Below, piece after piece: positions 7,978-16,649 of a stretch of 35,633 nucleotides of DNA; the first letter of the stretch is position 1; every line of letters starts with the position of its first letter. The DNA comes from Bacteroidota bacterium. GTDB lineage: Bacteria > Bacteroidota > Bacteroidia > Bacteroidales > UBA5342. A model generated the notes under the pieces. It made no database searches and was not told where the DNA came from. It saw only the letters and a list, made by a program, of their open reading frames with translations. The translations under genes were made by a program, and so were the position numbers. Location of the stretch: contig QKHT01000060.1 of NCBI GenBank assembly GCA_003249935.1, positions 1-35,633 of the forward strand, read 5' to 3'.

Positions 7978-10437
7978 TTAATAAGGATCCACATCTGCAA
8001 AAATACGTATAGCTTTGAATGAACCGGATATTTGTGCAATGCTGTTTTGTAGAAGCTCCTTGTATCGTTTTATATTTAAATTACGCGATATTTTTAACGA
8101 AATCTGCCAAAGATAAATACCCTTAACCAGATTAACCGGCGGCTGATAGGGTCCTGCTATATCAATGCCCTCGGCCACAGGCAACAGATTCACCAATTCG
8201 TTGGCCACCGTAGCAGAAACATCGGCAATGCGCGACTCAATTCGCACAATAATGAGCCGGAAATATGGCGGATACTTAAAAAATTGTCTCTCGGCAAACT
8301 GTCCATCCAAAAAGTCATTCCATTCGCCACGGCTCAACATCCCGATCGCTTCACTTTCGGGCATGTAAGTTTGCAGCACCACATGCCCCGCTAAACCACG
8401 CCTACCGGTTCGCCCGGCCACTTGCCACAACATCTGAAAGCCCCGTTCGTAAGCTCTGAAATCGGCCGAAGAGAGCAAATTATCGGCATTCATCACCCCC
8501 ACGAGACCCACATTTTCGAAATCGAGTCCTTTGGTTATCATTTGGGTTCCAACCAGAATATCGATTTTGCCGGCCGCAAAATCGACCATCAGTTCGCTGT
8601 ATTTTTTTCGGGTGGTTAACGTATCGGTATCGGCACGCGCCACTTTAGCATTTGGAAAATATTTTTGAACTTCCTCCACCACCATTTCGGTGCCAAAGCC
8701 TTTCGACTTGAGTGGCTGATGACAATGACTACAATAGTACGAAACCGCCAGATTGAACCCGCAATAATGGCAAACCAACTTTCCGGTAAACTGATGCACG
8801 GTTAGTGCGACATTGCAACGGCGGCATTTTTCCACATGTCCGCACACGGCACATTCGAGATACCGTTCGTAACCTCTGCGGTTCTGCAACAAAATAATCT
8901 GATGTTTTTGTTCGAGATTCACTTCAATGCATTCAATTAACCGGTACGAAAAATGGCCTTTAGCGATTTTTCGTTTGTATGCCGCAGCCATATCTACAAT
9001 TTCGATATGGGTGGGTTCGCTCGCAAAATATTTTTCGCCAAGATAGACGTATCCATATTTTTGAATTGTGCAGTTATACCAACTTTCGAACGATGGTGTG
9101 GCCGAACCCAGTATTACTTTCGCTTTGTGTATTGCGGCTAATACTAAGGCCGCATCGCGTGCATTATACCGCGGTGCCGGTTCGGATTGTTTGTACGAAC
9201 CGTCGTGCTCTTCGTCTACCACGATAAGACCAAGATTCGTAAAAGGCAATAAAAGCGCACTTCGGGTACCCAGAACTAACAACGGCGACTGATCGTTTGC
9301 CACACGATCCCATACTTTTGCCCGTTGATTATCGGTGTAGGCCGAATTATAAACCATTACCCCGGCACCAAAAACTGCACTAATACGGGCCAAAAATTGC
9401 TGTGTCAGCCCGATTTCAGGCAATAAAAACAGCACTTGCCGTCCTTTGGACAACATATCGGCAATTCGATAAAAGTAAAGTTCAGTTTTTCCACTGGCGG
9501 TTACCCCGTGTAAAAGAACAGAATCGAACCTATTCTGGCACACAACCAATTCATCATAAGCTTTTTGCTGAACCGAAGTCAGTACTGCAAGCACCGGTTC
9601 AGCCATAATATTTTGAGAAAATGCTTTTCGCAGCTTTTCCTCAACAAACACACCTTTTTTAATCAGTGCAGAATAGACTGACCCACCAACACCCGATTCG
9701 GCCAAAATCCTGTCTTTTTCTATGCTATCTTTAATATCAAGACCATGTTCATCTAAAAGGTTTAAAAAAGATGCCAATAAACGCTGCTGTTTAGGCGAAC
9801 GGTGCAAAGCCTCAAACAAGGCATTGCAAGCATCGCCGGCTTGTAAAGTGCGGTTTAGCGAAACCATGGTATCTTCCTGATAGACCGACTTTTCCGGCAA
9901 CGATTCGTCGACATTTATAACACCTGCTTCGAGTAGCTTTTTCAAGTAATAAGGTGTTCTGGCTGTACCGCATATTTTTACGATTTCGGCTTCGGAAATT
10001 GAACCTTTCGATTCGAGAACATCCAGAATGGCCTCGGTTTTTACAGAAATGCGTTGATTGAATTTTACGCCTGTTGCCCTTATATTTAGCTTCTTTTCGG
10101 GCCGAAATGTTGCCGGAAGCACCGCTTTGAGCACTTCGGCAGGTGTTGCCATGTAATAATCCGACAACCAAACCATAAATTGCATGGCAATTGACGGAAT
10201 AAGCGGTGTATTGTCGGGTGCTTTAACAATTTCTTTGAGCGACCCGCTATACTCGGGCAACGAAACCAACTGCCATACAACCCCAACCTGTAAACCGATT
10301 TTACCAAAAGGTACAAACACACGACTACCCACATCCACACAACCGGCCATTTCGGCCGGAATGCGGTACGAATAAATCTGAGGAGGCCCTCCGGGAATAA
10401 TTACCCCTGCCGTTAATACACCTGTTTCGGAAGTCAT
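7978..10437 (-). CDS. priA: Primosomal protein N' (replication restart helicase PriA)
   Basis: A 3'-5' superfamily 2 helicase that recognises stalled forks and reloads the replisome. It has an N-terminal 3'-end/DNA-binding domain (GVIIPGGPPQIYSYRIP onward), Walker A GVTASGKTELY around residue 310, the DEEH box VVDEEHDGSYKQ around 405, the zinc module with four CxxC pairs around 530-575 (CAVCGHVEKCRRC ... CHYCGF ... CSHC) and C-terminal helicase motifs (GTQMITKGLDFENV, QVAGRTGRRG). The open frame can start at 10500, but that adds an unrelated hydrophobic stretch. ATG at 10437 (MTSETGVLTAGVI) gives a standard 819-residue PriA. It heads the run priA-phosphatase-kinase-menA and is divergent from rpoD across 179 bp. 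Confidence 0.96.
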   Translation of the reverse strand: MTSETGVLTAGVIIPGGPPQIYSYRIPAEMAGCVDVGSRVFVPFGKIGLQVGVVWQLVSLPEYSGSLKEIVKAPDNTPLIPSIAMQFMVWLSDYYMATPAEVLKAVLPATFRPEKKLNIRATGVKFNQRISVKTEAILDVLESKGSISEAEIVKICGTARTPYYLKKLLEAGVINVDESLPEKSVYQEDTMVSLNRTLQAGDACNALFEALHRSPKQQRLLASFLNLLDEHGLDIKDSIEKDRILAESGVGGSVYSALIKKGVFVEEKLRKAFSQNIMAEPVLAVLTSVQQKAYDELVVCQNRFDSVLLHGVTASGKTELYFYRIADMLSKGRQVLFLLPEIGLTQQFLARISAVFGAGVMVYNSAYTDNQRAKVWDRVANDQSPLLVLGTRSALLLPFTNLGLIVVDEEHDGSYKQSEPAPRYNARDAALVLAAIHKAKVILGSATPSFESWYNCTIQKYGYVYLGEKYFASEPTHIEIVDMAAAYKRKIAKGHFSYRLIECIEVNLEQKHQIILLQNRRGYERYLECAVCGHVEKCRRCNVALTVHQFTGKLVCHYCGFNLAVSYYCSHCHQPLKSKGFGTEMVVEEVQKYFPNAKVARADTDTLTTRKKYSELMVDFAAGKIDILVGTQMITKGLDFENVGLVGVMNADNLLSSADFRAYERGFQMLWQVAGRTGRRGLAGHVVLQTYMPESEAIGMLSRGEWNDFLDGQFAERQFFKYPPYFRLIIVRIESRIADVSATVANELVNLLPVAEGIDIAGPYQPPVNLVKGIYLWQISLKISRNLNIKRYKELLQNSIAQISGSFKAIRIFADVDPY

Positions 10438-10616
10438 GGCCCAAAAATAAGTAAAAGGGATGGCAAACCGAAAAGTACCGGAACGAAAAAAATAAAACAC
10501 CGAATTGCCTTATATACAAAAAATAAATGAATAATAATGAAACAAAGAATAATCGGCTGCGTATAAATGAACACATTTAACAACTTTAGTGTTCCATTTA
10601 CCAAAAGGTCTTAGCT

Positions 10617-11480
10617 ATGAGGCAACTTAAAATAACGCGGCAAATTACAAGTCGCGAAGAAATATCGATTGATAAATACCTTTTAGAGGTATCTAAAATC
10701 GGTCTGTTGACCCCCGACGAGGAGGTTACGTTGATAAAAAAAGTACGACAAAAAGACAAACAGGCTTTCGACAGATTAATTGGTGCAAACCTTCGATTTG
10801 TGGTTTCGGTAGCAAAACAGTACCAAAATCAGGGCCTTTCGTTCCCCGATTTAATTAACGAAGGGAACATCGGTTTAATAAAAGCGGCCGAGCGTTTCGA
10901 CGAAACCCGAGGATTTAAATTTATATCTTATGCCGTTTGGTGGATTCGCCAATCGATTTTACAAGCTTTGGCCGAGCAGGCTCGCATTGTAAGGCTACCG
11001 CTTAACAAAATTGGTTCGATCAATAAAGTAAACGCTACGTACTCGCTCCTTGAGCAGCAGCTCCAGCGCGAACCTTCTGCCGAAGAAATAGCAACCCACC
11101 TCGATTTGCCGGTAAAAGATGTAAAATCGGCATTGAGCGGTTACAAAAGGCATGTTTCGATGGATGCACCACTCAGCAACGACGACGAAAGGGGCACACT
11201 TTACGATATTTATCTCGATAACGACACGGTTTCGCCCGACGAAGGTCTCATGGACGAGTCGTTGCGTAAAGAAGTTGCGGCATCTCTCAATGCACTGCAT
11301 CCGCGTGAAAGGCAGATCATTATTCTGTTTTACGGATTACAGGACACGGTACCTCTTTCGCTCGAAGAGATTGGGAAAATGATTAATCTTACCAAGGAAC
11401 GGGTTCGCCAAATAAGGGAACGGGCACTTAAAAAGCTAAAACAAAAGCACAGAAAACAGCAGTTAAAAAACTTCTTATAA
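10617..11480 (+). CDS. rpoD: Primary RNA polymerase sigma factor (sigma-70/RpoD, short Bacteroidota type)
   Basis: The 287-residue housekeeping sigma factor. Region 1.2 (SIDKYLLEVSKIGLLTPDEE), region 2 (ANLRFVVSVAKQYQNQGLSF; SYAVWWIRQSILQALAEQAR, with the -10-melting aromatics), region 3 (EPSAEEIATHLDLPV) and region 4.2 helix-turn-helix (SLEEIGKMINLTKERVRQIR) are all present. The large acidic region 1.1 of proteobacterial RpoD is absent, as is normal for Bacteroidota, whose primary sigma recognises TTTG / TAnnTTTG promoters. Such boxes occur in this window (for example 18318-18348). A strong terminator follows 15 bp after the stop, so transcription is probably monocistronic. I find no clear -7/-33 pair in the 179 bp upstream. 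Confidence 0.95.
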   Translation: MRQLKITRQITSREEISIDKYLLEVSKIGLLTPDEEVTLIKKVRQKDKQAFDRLIGANLRFVVSVAKQYQNQGLSFPDLINEGNIGLIKAAERFDETRGFKFISYAVWWIRQSILQALAEQARIVRLPLNKIGSINKVNATYSLLEQQLQREPSAEEIATHLDLPVKDVKSALSGYKRHVSMDAPLSNDDERGTLYDIYLDNDTVSPDEGLMDESLRKEVAASLNALHPRERQIIILFYGLQDTVPLSLEEIGKMINLTKERVRQIRERALKKLKQKHRKQQLKNFL

Positions 11481-11495
11481 AAAAATTGTACTTTT

Positions 11496-11526
11496 GCGGT
11501 GTTGTTTATGCAACACCGCTTTTTTT
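11496..11526 (+). terminator. Rho-independent terminator after rpoD
   Basis: A 9-bp perfect stem (GCGGTGTTG / CAACACCGC) with a TTTATG loop is followed by seven T. It lies 15 bases after the rpoD stop and ends 27 bases before the rpe start. The left arm is preceded by TACTTTTG (11489-11496), a -7-like word, so a promoter for rpe may overlap this hairpin. Confidence 0.9.
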
Positions 11527-11553
11527 ATCTCAAAAAATAACAACAGTAATTAA

Positions 11554-12204
11554 ATGAATCATCTTATTGCGCCGTCGCTTCTTGCAGCCGATTTTGCAAA
11601 TCTGGGCAAAGATATCGAAATGGTAAACAACAGTAAGGCCGACTGGTTTCACCTCGACATTATGGACGGAGTTTTTGTGCCAAACATCTCGTTTGGATTT
11701 CCGGTACTCGAAAAAATAGCAGAATTGGCCACAAAACCACTCGATGCACACCTGATGATTGTTGAACCTCAAAAATTTATCGACGAATTTGCAAATTTGG
11801 GTATCTACATGCTTACGGTTCATTACGAAACATGCCCGCATTTACATCGGGTGGTTGAGCAAATAAAAAATAAAGGCATGAGAGCAGGGGTAACATTAAA
11901 CCCTCATACTCCGGTGAGTGCACTCGAAGAGATAATAAATGACATAGACATGGTACTCTTAATGTCTGTAAATCCGGGGTTTGGCGCACAAAAATTTATA
12001 CCTAATACAATCGACAAGATTAAACGAACAAAAGAACTGATAGCGAAACGCAATGCCAATGTATTAATTGAAATTGACGGCGGAGTAAATGGCGAAACAG
12101 CGAAACAACTGGTTGATGCCGGCGCAAACGTCTTAGTTTCGGGCTCATATATATTTGGTGCTGAAACTCCGGCATTGGTTATCGAAAGCCTTAAATCCCT
12201 TTAG
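11554..12204 (+). CDS. rpe: Ribulose-phosphate 3-epimerase
   Basis: Interconverts ribulose 5-phosphate and xylulose 5-phosphate in the pentose phosphate pathway. The 216-residue TIM barrel is of standard length and shows the family signatures IAPSLLAADFANLG, WFHLDIMDGVFVPN (metal-binding His and catalytic Asp), DAHLMI, MSVNPGFGAQKF and the phosphate-binding EIDGGVNGETAKQL with VSGSYIF. It follows the rpoD terminator by 27 bp, so it either depends on readthrough or on a promoter at about 11489. No Shine-Dalgarno is visible; the leader is A-rich as is usual in this phylum. Confidence 0.96.
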   Translation: MNHLIAPSLLAADFANLGKDIEMVNNSKADWFHLDIMDGVFVPNISFGFPVLEKIAELATKPLDAHLMIVEPQKFIDEFANLGIYMLTVHYETCPHLHRVVEQIKNKGMRAGVTLNPHTPVSALEEIINDIDMVLLMSVNPGFGAQKFIPNTIDKIKRTKELIAKRNANVLIEIDGGVNGETAKQLVDAGANVLVSGSYIFGAETPALVIESLKSL

Positions 12205-12276
12205 ATTTATTGGATTCTTATCATTTTTTTAAATCAGAAAAACGTAGCCGGATGACTCTACGATTAATTGAATTGT

Positions 12277-12284
12277 TATCTTTG
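12277..12284 (+). promoter_or_regulatory. -7 promoter box for the dipeptidase gene
   Basis: TATCTTTG matches TAnnTTTG and lies 25 bases before the ATG at 12310, which would give a leader of about 20 nt. No TTG is present at the usual -33 distance, so confidence is moderate. Confidence 0.45.
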
Positions 12285-12309
12285 GGTCGCACAATAAAAA
12301 CACAATTCA

Positions 12310-13956
12310 ATGAAACGCACTTTTAGTTTAATTTTAATGGCTGCTTCGTCGATAGTTTGGCAGGCAGTGGCTTGCACAAACTTTATTGTTACCAAGGGCG
12401 CATCGACCGATGGTTCAACCATGATAAGTTATGCAGCCGATTCGCATACCCTTTATGGCGAAATGTACCATTTTCCCAGGGCAAAATATGCCAAAGGCAC
12501 CATGCTTAAGATAAAAGAATGGGATACCGGCAAACCACTCGGCGAAATACCGCAAGCCTCTGAAACCTATAATGTTATAGGAAATATTAATGAATATGCT
12601 GTATCCATAGGTGAAACCACTTTTACAGGACGTGAAGAATTACAGGACACCAATGGCATTGTGGATTATGGCAGTTTGATTTACATCGCCCTGCAAAGGT
12701 CGAAAACAGCAAGAGAGGCTATTAACATAATGACCTCACTTGTAAAAGATTACGGATATTACAGCACTGGCGAATCGTTTTCTATAGCCGACCCCAATGA
12801 GGCCTGGATTATGGAAATGATTGGTAAAGGCCCCGGCAACAAAGGTGCCTTATGGGTAGCCAAACGCATTCCGGATGGATCTATTTGCTCACATGCCAAT
12901 CAGGCTCGTATTACCACTATCGATTTTAATGATTCCGAAAATTGTTTGTATGCCCCTGATGTAATTGAATTTGCACGTGCAAAAAAATACTTTAGCGGAA
13001 CCGATGCGGAATTTAGCTTTTCGGACACCTATGCACCACTCGATTTTAGTGCCATTCGCTTTTCTGAAGCACGCGTTTGGAGCTTTTTCAACACGTTTAC
13101 CGACCGCGGCAACGAATTTTTGCCATACATTTTATGCCGGAGCAAAACGCGCATGCCATTGTATGTAAAACCAAATCGCAAAATAAGTGCTCAGGACTTA
13201 CAAAACATGATGCGCGACCATTTCGACGGCACACCACTCGACATGACCAAAGACCCCGGTGCCGGCCCCTACAGCCTGCCATACCGCTGGCGTCCGCTAA
13301 CATGGAAAGTAGATTCGAACACCTACTTTAACGAACGTGCGATTGCCACACAACAAACCGGCTTTTCTTTTATCTCTCAACTTCGGCCCGATTTACCAAC
13401 CGCAATTGGTGGAATAATATGGTTCGGCGTTGATGATGCCGCTACATCGGTATATGTACCATTTTATTGTGGAACCACCCAAGTACCTGAATGTTTTAGA
13501 GTTGGCAATGGCGATATGCTTACTTATTCACCTACTTCGGCATTTTGGGTGTTCAATAAAGTATCAAATATGGCTTATACCAGATATTCGGACATATTGC
13601 CGGACATTCTTAAGGTTCAGACAAAATTAGAAAGTGCTTTCGCTGCAAATGCAAAAAGTTACGATATGGATGCATTAAAATTGTACAAGCGAAGCCCGAA
13701 AAAATTTGAGAAATATGCCAATAATTTGAGCAAACAACTTGCACAGAACATGTTTGCCGAATGGAACTCCCTCAGCGAATTTTTACTCATAAAATATATC
13801 GACGGTAACATAAAAGCCGAAAAAGATGGCAAATTCCTGTACAATGGTTACGGTTTGCCCGACCATCCGCACCAACCGGGTTACTCCAATGCGTTTTACC
13901 GTGCAATTATTGAAGCCACAGGCGATCGATTAAAATTCCAAGGGGCGGGTCACTAA
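12310..13956 (+). CDS. Secreted C69-family dipeptidase
   Basis: A 548-residue Ntn-hydrolase of peptidase family C69 (PepD-like), expected to cleave dipeptides. A signal-like N-terminus runs to QAVA, directly followed by Cys22-Thr-Asn-Phe. In this family the exposed N-terminal Cys is the nucleophile, and CTNFIVTKGASTDGSTMI is the typical start of the mature enzyme. Other family-like segments are YAADSHTLYGEMY, VIGNINEYAVSIGETTF, SFSIADPNEAWIMEMIG and CSHANQARIT. Export and processing to the periplasm are inferred from the leader. It is followed at 23 bp by rsmG and may be the first gene of the plus-strand run reaching dgt. A TATCTTTG box precedes it. Confidence 0.9.
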   Translation: MKRTFSLILMAASSIVWQAVACTNFIVTKGASTDGSTMISYAADSHTLYGEMYHFPRAKYAKGTMLKIKEWDTGKPLGEIPQASETYNVIGNINEYAVSIGETTFTGREELQDTNGIVDYGSLIYIALQRSKTAREAINIMTSLVKDYGYYSTGESFSIADPNEAWIMEMIGKGPGNKGALWVAKRIPDGSICSHANQARITTIDFNDSENCLYAPDVIEFARAKKYFSGTDAEFSFSDTYAPLDFSAIRFSEARVWSFFNTFTDRGNEFLPYILCRSKTRMPLYVKPNRKISAQDLQNMMRDHFDGTPLDMTKDPGAGPYSLPYRWRPLTWKVDSNTYFNERAIATQQTGFSFISQLRPDLPTAIGGIIWFGVDDAATSVYVPFYCGTTQVPECFRVGNGDMLTYSPTSAFWVFNKVSNMAYTRYSDILPDILKVQTKLESAFAANAKSYDMDALKLYKRSPKKFEKYANNLSKQLAQNMFAEWNSLSEFLLIKYIDGNIKAEKDGKFLYNGYGLPDHPHQPGYSNAFYRAIIEATGDRLKFQGAGH

Positions 13957-13979
13957 TTCTATAACAATAAAATAAGAAA

Positions 13980-14606
13980 ATGGATTTATTATTGAAATAC
14001 TTTCCCAATCTCACCGAGGAACAAAAAGAACGCTTTTCGGCACTGATTCCGCTGTACCGCGAATGGAATGATAAAATAAATGTGGTGAGCCGCAAAGATA
14101 TCGATAATTTGGTGGAACGGCACATTTTGCATTCGCTGAGCATTGTAAAAATCATCCGCTTTCAGCCGGAAAGCAATATTCTTGATGTAGGTACAGGCGG
14201 TGGATTTCCGGGAATTCCGCTTTCGATAATGTTTCCAAAAAGCAATTTTCACCTTGTTGATGCCATCGGTAAAAAAATTAAGGTGGTAAATGAAATTAGC
14301 AACGCCACCGGCCTCGACAATGTGCAGGCAGAACAAAAGAGGGTTGAAAGCATTACCGCACAGTACGACTTTGTTGTTAGCCGTGCGGTAACAGCTTTCC
14401 CCGAATTTGTAGCAATGACGCGAAAAAACATCTCCACACATCAGCGAAATGGCCTTCCAAACGGCATTATTTACCTCAAAGGCGGCGACATTAAAAGCGA
14501 AATTGAACCATTCAGCCGTGATATTACGGTATTTAAAATCAGCGACTATTTCGAAGAGGAGTTTTACGAGACAAAAAAAATCGTATATCTGGGTATAAGC
14601 AAATAA
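13980..14606 (+). CDS. rsmG: 16S rRNA (guanine-527-N7) methyltransferase RsmG
   Basis: A Rossmann-fold SAM-dependent enzyme that makes m7G527 in 16S rRNA; loss gives low-level streptomycin resistance in other bacteria. The 208-residue length is normal. Visible: the N-terminal helix pair ending YREWNDKINVVSRKD, VERHILHSL, the SAM motif ILDVGTGGGFPGIPL (about residues 61-75), the VDAIGKK acidic loop and DFVVSRAVTAF. It starts 23 bp after the dipeptidase and its stop is 16 bp before the next gene. The short gap contains one copy of the iterated GGTTGAACC word. Confidence 0.95.
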   Translation: MDLLLKYFPNLTEEQKERFSALIPLYREWNDKINVVSRKDIDNLVERHILHSLSIVKIIRFQPESNILDVGTGGGFPGIPLSIMFPKSNFHLVDAIGKKIKVVNEISNATGLDNVQAEQKRVESITAQYDFVVSRAVTAFPEFVAMTRKNISTHQRNGLPNGIIYLKGGDIKSEIEPFSRDITVFKISDYFEEEFYETKKIVYLGISK

Positions 14607-14607
14607 T

Positions 14608-14616
14608 GGTTGAACC
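14608..14616. repeat. Iterated GGTTSAACC word in the rsmG - ygjP-like gap
   Basis: GGTTGAACC fills most of the 16-bp gap between two genes. It is one of 19 copies of GGTTCANCC counted on both strands of the window (see findings). The function is unknown. Confidence 0.5.
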
Positions 14617-14622
14617 GGGATA

Positions 14623-15312
14623 ATGGAGGCGGTACACTTTAAGGAAAACAGCCGTTCGAAACGAATTTCGATAAAAATTCGAACAAACGGACAAATAATC
14701 GTCACCTATCCACCGGGGTTCGAAGCCAAAGCCCATTCTTTTTACAACGAAAAGCGTCCATGGATTGAAAAAGAAAGTCAAAAACTGGCTCAAAACAATC
14801 CTTCGCTACGGCACATTACAACTTTTAAAACACGGTTAACGACCTTACAATTAATTCCATGGGATGAAAAGCGAATAAAGGCTGTAAAGGTAGGAGGCGA
14901 AATCCGGTTTTGGTATCCGGCACAAATTGATGTAACACACGAAAAAATTCAAACACCCCTAAAAAAGGTTCTTGAGGTTGTGCTACGAAACGATGCGAAG
15001 GCCTATTTACCCGAACGATTAATGCAACTTGCACAACAACATGGCTTTACGGTTAACCAAATTGGTATTCGCAACACCCATACACGCTGGGGCAGTTGCA
15101 ACGCACAAAAAAATATTTCGCTCTCGATGCATCTGATGCGATTGCCGGACCATTTAATTGATTTTGTACTACTGCACGAACTCACCCATACCAAACACAT
15201 GAATCACGGACCCGAATTTCACAAATTGCTAAACAAATTGTGCAACGGACGTGAGAGCAGCCTGAACAGTGAACTAAAACGAACGGCTAAAAAACTGACA
15301 TATACATCATGA
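14623..15312 (+). CDS. YgjP-like (DUF45) metallopeptidase-domain protein
   Basis: A 229-residue protein of the YgjP/DUF45 family, related to SprT/WLM zinc metalloproteases. The zinc motif HELTHTKHMNHGPEFH (HExxH plus a distal His) lies at about residues 186-201, preceded by the family signature TRWGSCNAQKNISLSM. The N-terminal half (RSKRISIKIRTNGQIIVTYPPG) is the usual beta-rich region. The cellular substrate is not established for the family, and it is often found near restriction or housekeeping genes. ATG at 14623 is chosen because the earlier ATG at the rsmG stop hits a stop after five codons. Its own stop overlaps the dGTPase start as ATGA. Confidence 0.9.
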   Translation: MEAVHFKENSRSKRISIKIRTNGQIIVTYPPGFEAKAHSFYNEKRPWIEKESQKLAQNNPSLRHITTFKTRLTTLQLIPWDEKRIKAVKVGGEIRFWYPAQIDVTHEKIQTPLKKVLEVVLRNDAKAYLPERLMQLAQQHGFTVNQIGIRNTHTRWGSCNAQKNISLSMHLMRLPDHLIDFVLLHELTHTKHMNHGPEFHKLLNKLCNGRESSLNSELKRTAKKLTYTS

Positions 15313-16649
15313 ACTGGGAACAATTGTTATCCACGAGACGACTCGGACTTGAAGATTACGACAAACCGGGACACCACAATCGAACTGAATTTCAACGCGA
15401 CTACGACCGTGTGATATTCTCGTCGCCCTTTCGCCGCTTGCAAAATAAAACGCAGGTATTCCCCCTTCCCGGCCGCATATTTGTACACAACCGACTCACG
15501 CACAGCCTAGAAGTGGCCAGCGTTGGCCGTAGCATTGGCAACAATATTGCCCGGCAACTCTTCGAAACAGACGACCACATTACCGATTCGGTAATGGAAA
15601 TCGGATCGATTGTATCGGCCGCGTGCCTGGTGCACGACCTTGGCAATCCGCCATTCGGCCATTCGGGCGAAAATGTAATCAGCAGTTTTTTTACCGAAGG
15701 GAACGGCAGGGGAATCAAAAATATGGTGTCGCCGGAAGAATGGAGTGATTTATCTAACTTCGAGGGCAATGCCAATGCATTCCGACTACTTACACACCAA
15801 TTTTATGGCCGGCGCGAAGGTGGATTTGTTCTTACCTATGCCACTTTAGCCTCAACAATCAAATATCCTTATCCATCTAATGTATCGAAAGGAAAAAAAT
15901 ATGGCTTTTTCCGGAGTGAAGCCGAAAATATGCGCAAAATTTGCGACTATTTGGGTATGCGAGACGAAAACAGCACAACACTTCGCTACCACCGCCATCC
16001 ACTGGTTTATATTGTAGAAGCTGCCGACGATATCTGCTACCAAATTATGGACATTGAAGATGCCCACAAACTCGGCATATTGAGTACGACCGAAACAGAA
16101 TCGCTCTTTTATGCCTTTTGGGAAGAAGAAAACCGCACAAAATTAGAACGCATCAAAGCAATTGCCCGCAGGGTTTCGGACACTAACGAACAAATAGCAT
16201 ATCTGCGAGCCACGGTTATTGGCTTACTCATTGGCGAATGCACCAAAGTATTTATCGAAAACAAAGACAAGATTCTTGCAGGCACTTTCGAAGGTTCGCT
16301 CATGAAAAATGTAAAAGGCAATGCAGGCAATGCATACAAAGCATGTAGTAAACTGGCCGTACAGCGGATCTATCGTTCGGCCGAGGTTGTGGAAATTGAA
16401 ATTGCAGGTTATAAAATACTCTCAACCTTGCTCGATGTATTTTGCGAGGCCGTACTTTTTCCGGAAAAAACTTATTCAAAACAACTTTTGCCCCGAATTC
16501 CGCAACAATACGAGGTAGAAACCGGCACGATATACAATAAAATAAGAAATGTACTCGACTTTATTTCGGGTATGACAGATGTGTATGCATTGGATTTATA
16601 CCGCAATATTGCCGGCATTTCAATTCCGGGGGTAGACAAGGGGTATTAA
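15309..16649 (+). CDS. dgt: Deoxyguanosinetriphosphate triphosphohydrolase (dGTPase-like HD protein)
   Basis: Hydrolyses dNTPs, classically dGTP, to the nucleoside and triphosphate, controlling the dNTP pool. This 446-residue member has the HD-domain metal ligands in HNRLTHSLEVA (about residues 61-71) and LVHDLGNPPFGHSGE (about 109-123), with the later His-Asp in IVEAADDICYQIMDIED. The start DRVIFSSPFRRLQNKTQVFPLP is a strong family signature. It is translationally coupled to the YgjP-like gene (ATGA overlap). Its 3' end overlaps the end of the convergent porin gene by four bases, so there is no room for a terminator between them. Substrate preference among dNTPs cannot be read from sequence. 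Confidence 0.94.
   Translation: MNWEQLLSTRRLGLEDYDKPGHHNRTEFQRDYDRVIFSSPFRRLQNKTQVFPLPGRIFVHNRLTHSLEVASVGRSIGNNIARQLFETDDHITDSVMEIGSIVSAACLVHDLGNPPFGHSGENVISSFFTEGNGRGIKNMVSPEEWSDLSNFEGNANAFRLLTHQFYGRREGGFVLTYATLASTIKYPYPSNVSKGKKYGFFRSEAENMRKICDYLGMRDENSTTLRYHRHPLVYIVEAADDICYQIMDIEDAHKLGILSTTETESLFYAFWEEENRTKLERIKAIARRVSDTNEQIAYLRATVIGLLIGECTKVFIENKDKILAGTFEGSLMKNVKGNAGNAYKACSKLAVQRIYRSAEVVEIEIAGYKILSTLLDVFCEAVLFPEKTYSKQLLPRIPQQYEVETGTIYNKIRNVLDFISGMTDVYALDLYRNIAGISIPGVDKGY

Noticed and set aside
7857-8480. Frequent CGGCCGA/TCGGCCG words, also elsewhere in the window
   Set aside because: They fall mostly in coding DNA and fit the common Ser(TCG)-Ala(GCC)-Asp/Glu codon use, so codon bias is enough to explain them.
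10438-10500. Upstream extension of priA to 10500
   Set aside because: It adds an unrelated hydrophobic stretch ahead of the normal PriA start and overlaps the likely promoter gap.
13989-14705. Minus-strand ORF of 238 codons
   Set aside because: It is antisense to rsmG, which has full family motifs; the Phe/Tyr/Cys-rich translation is typical of a shadow frame.
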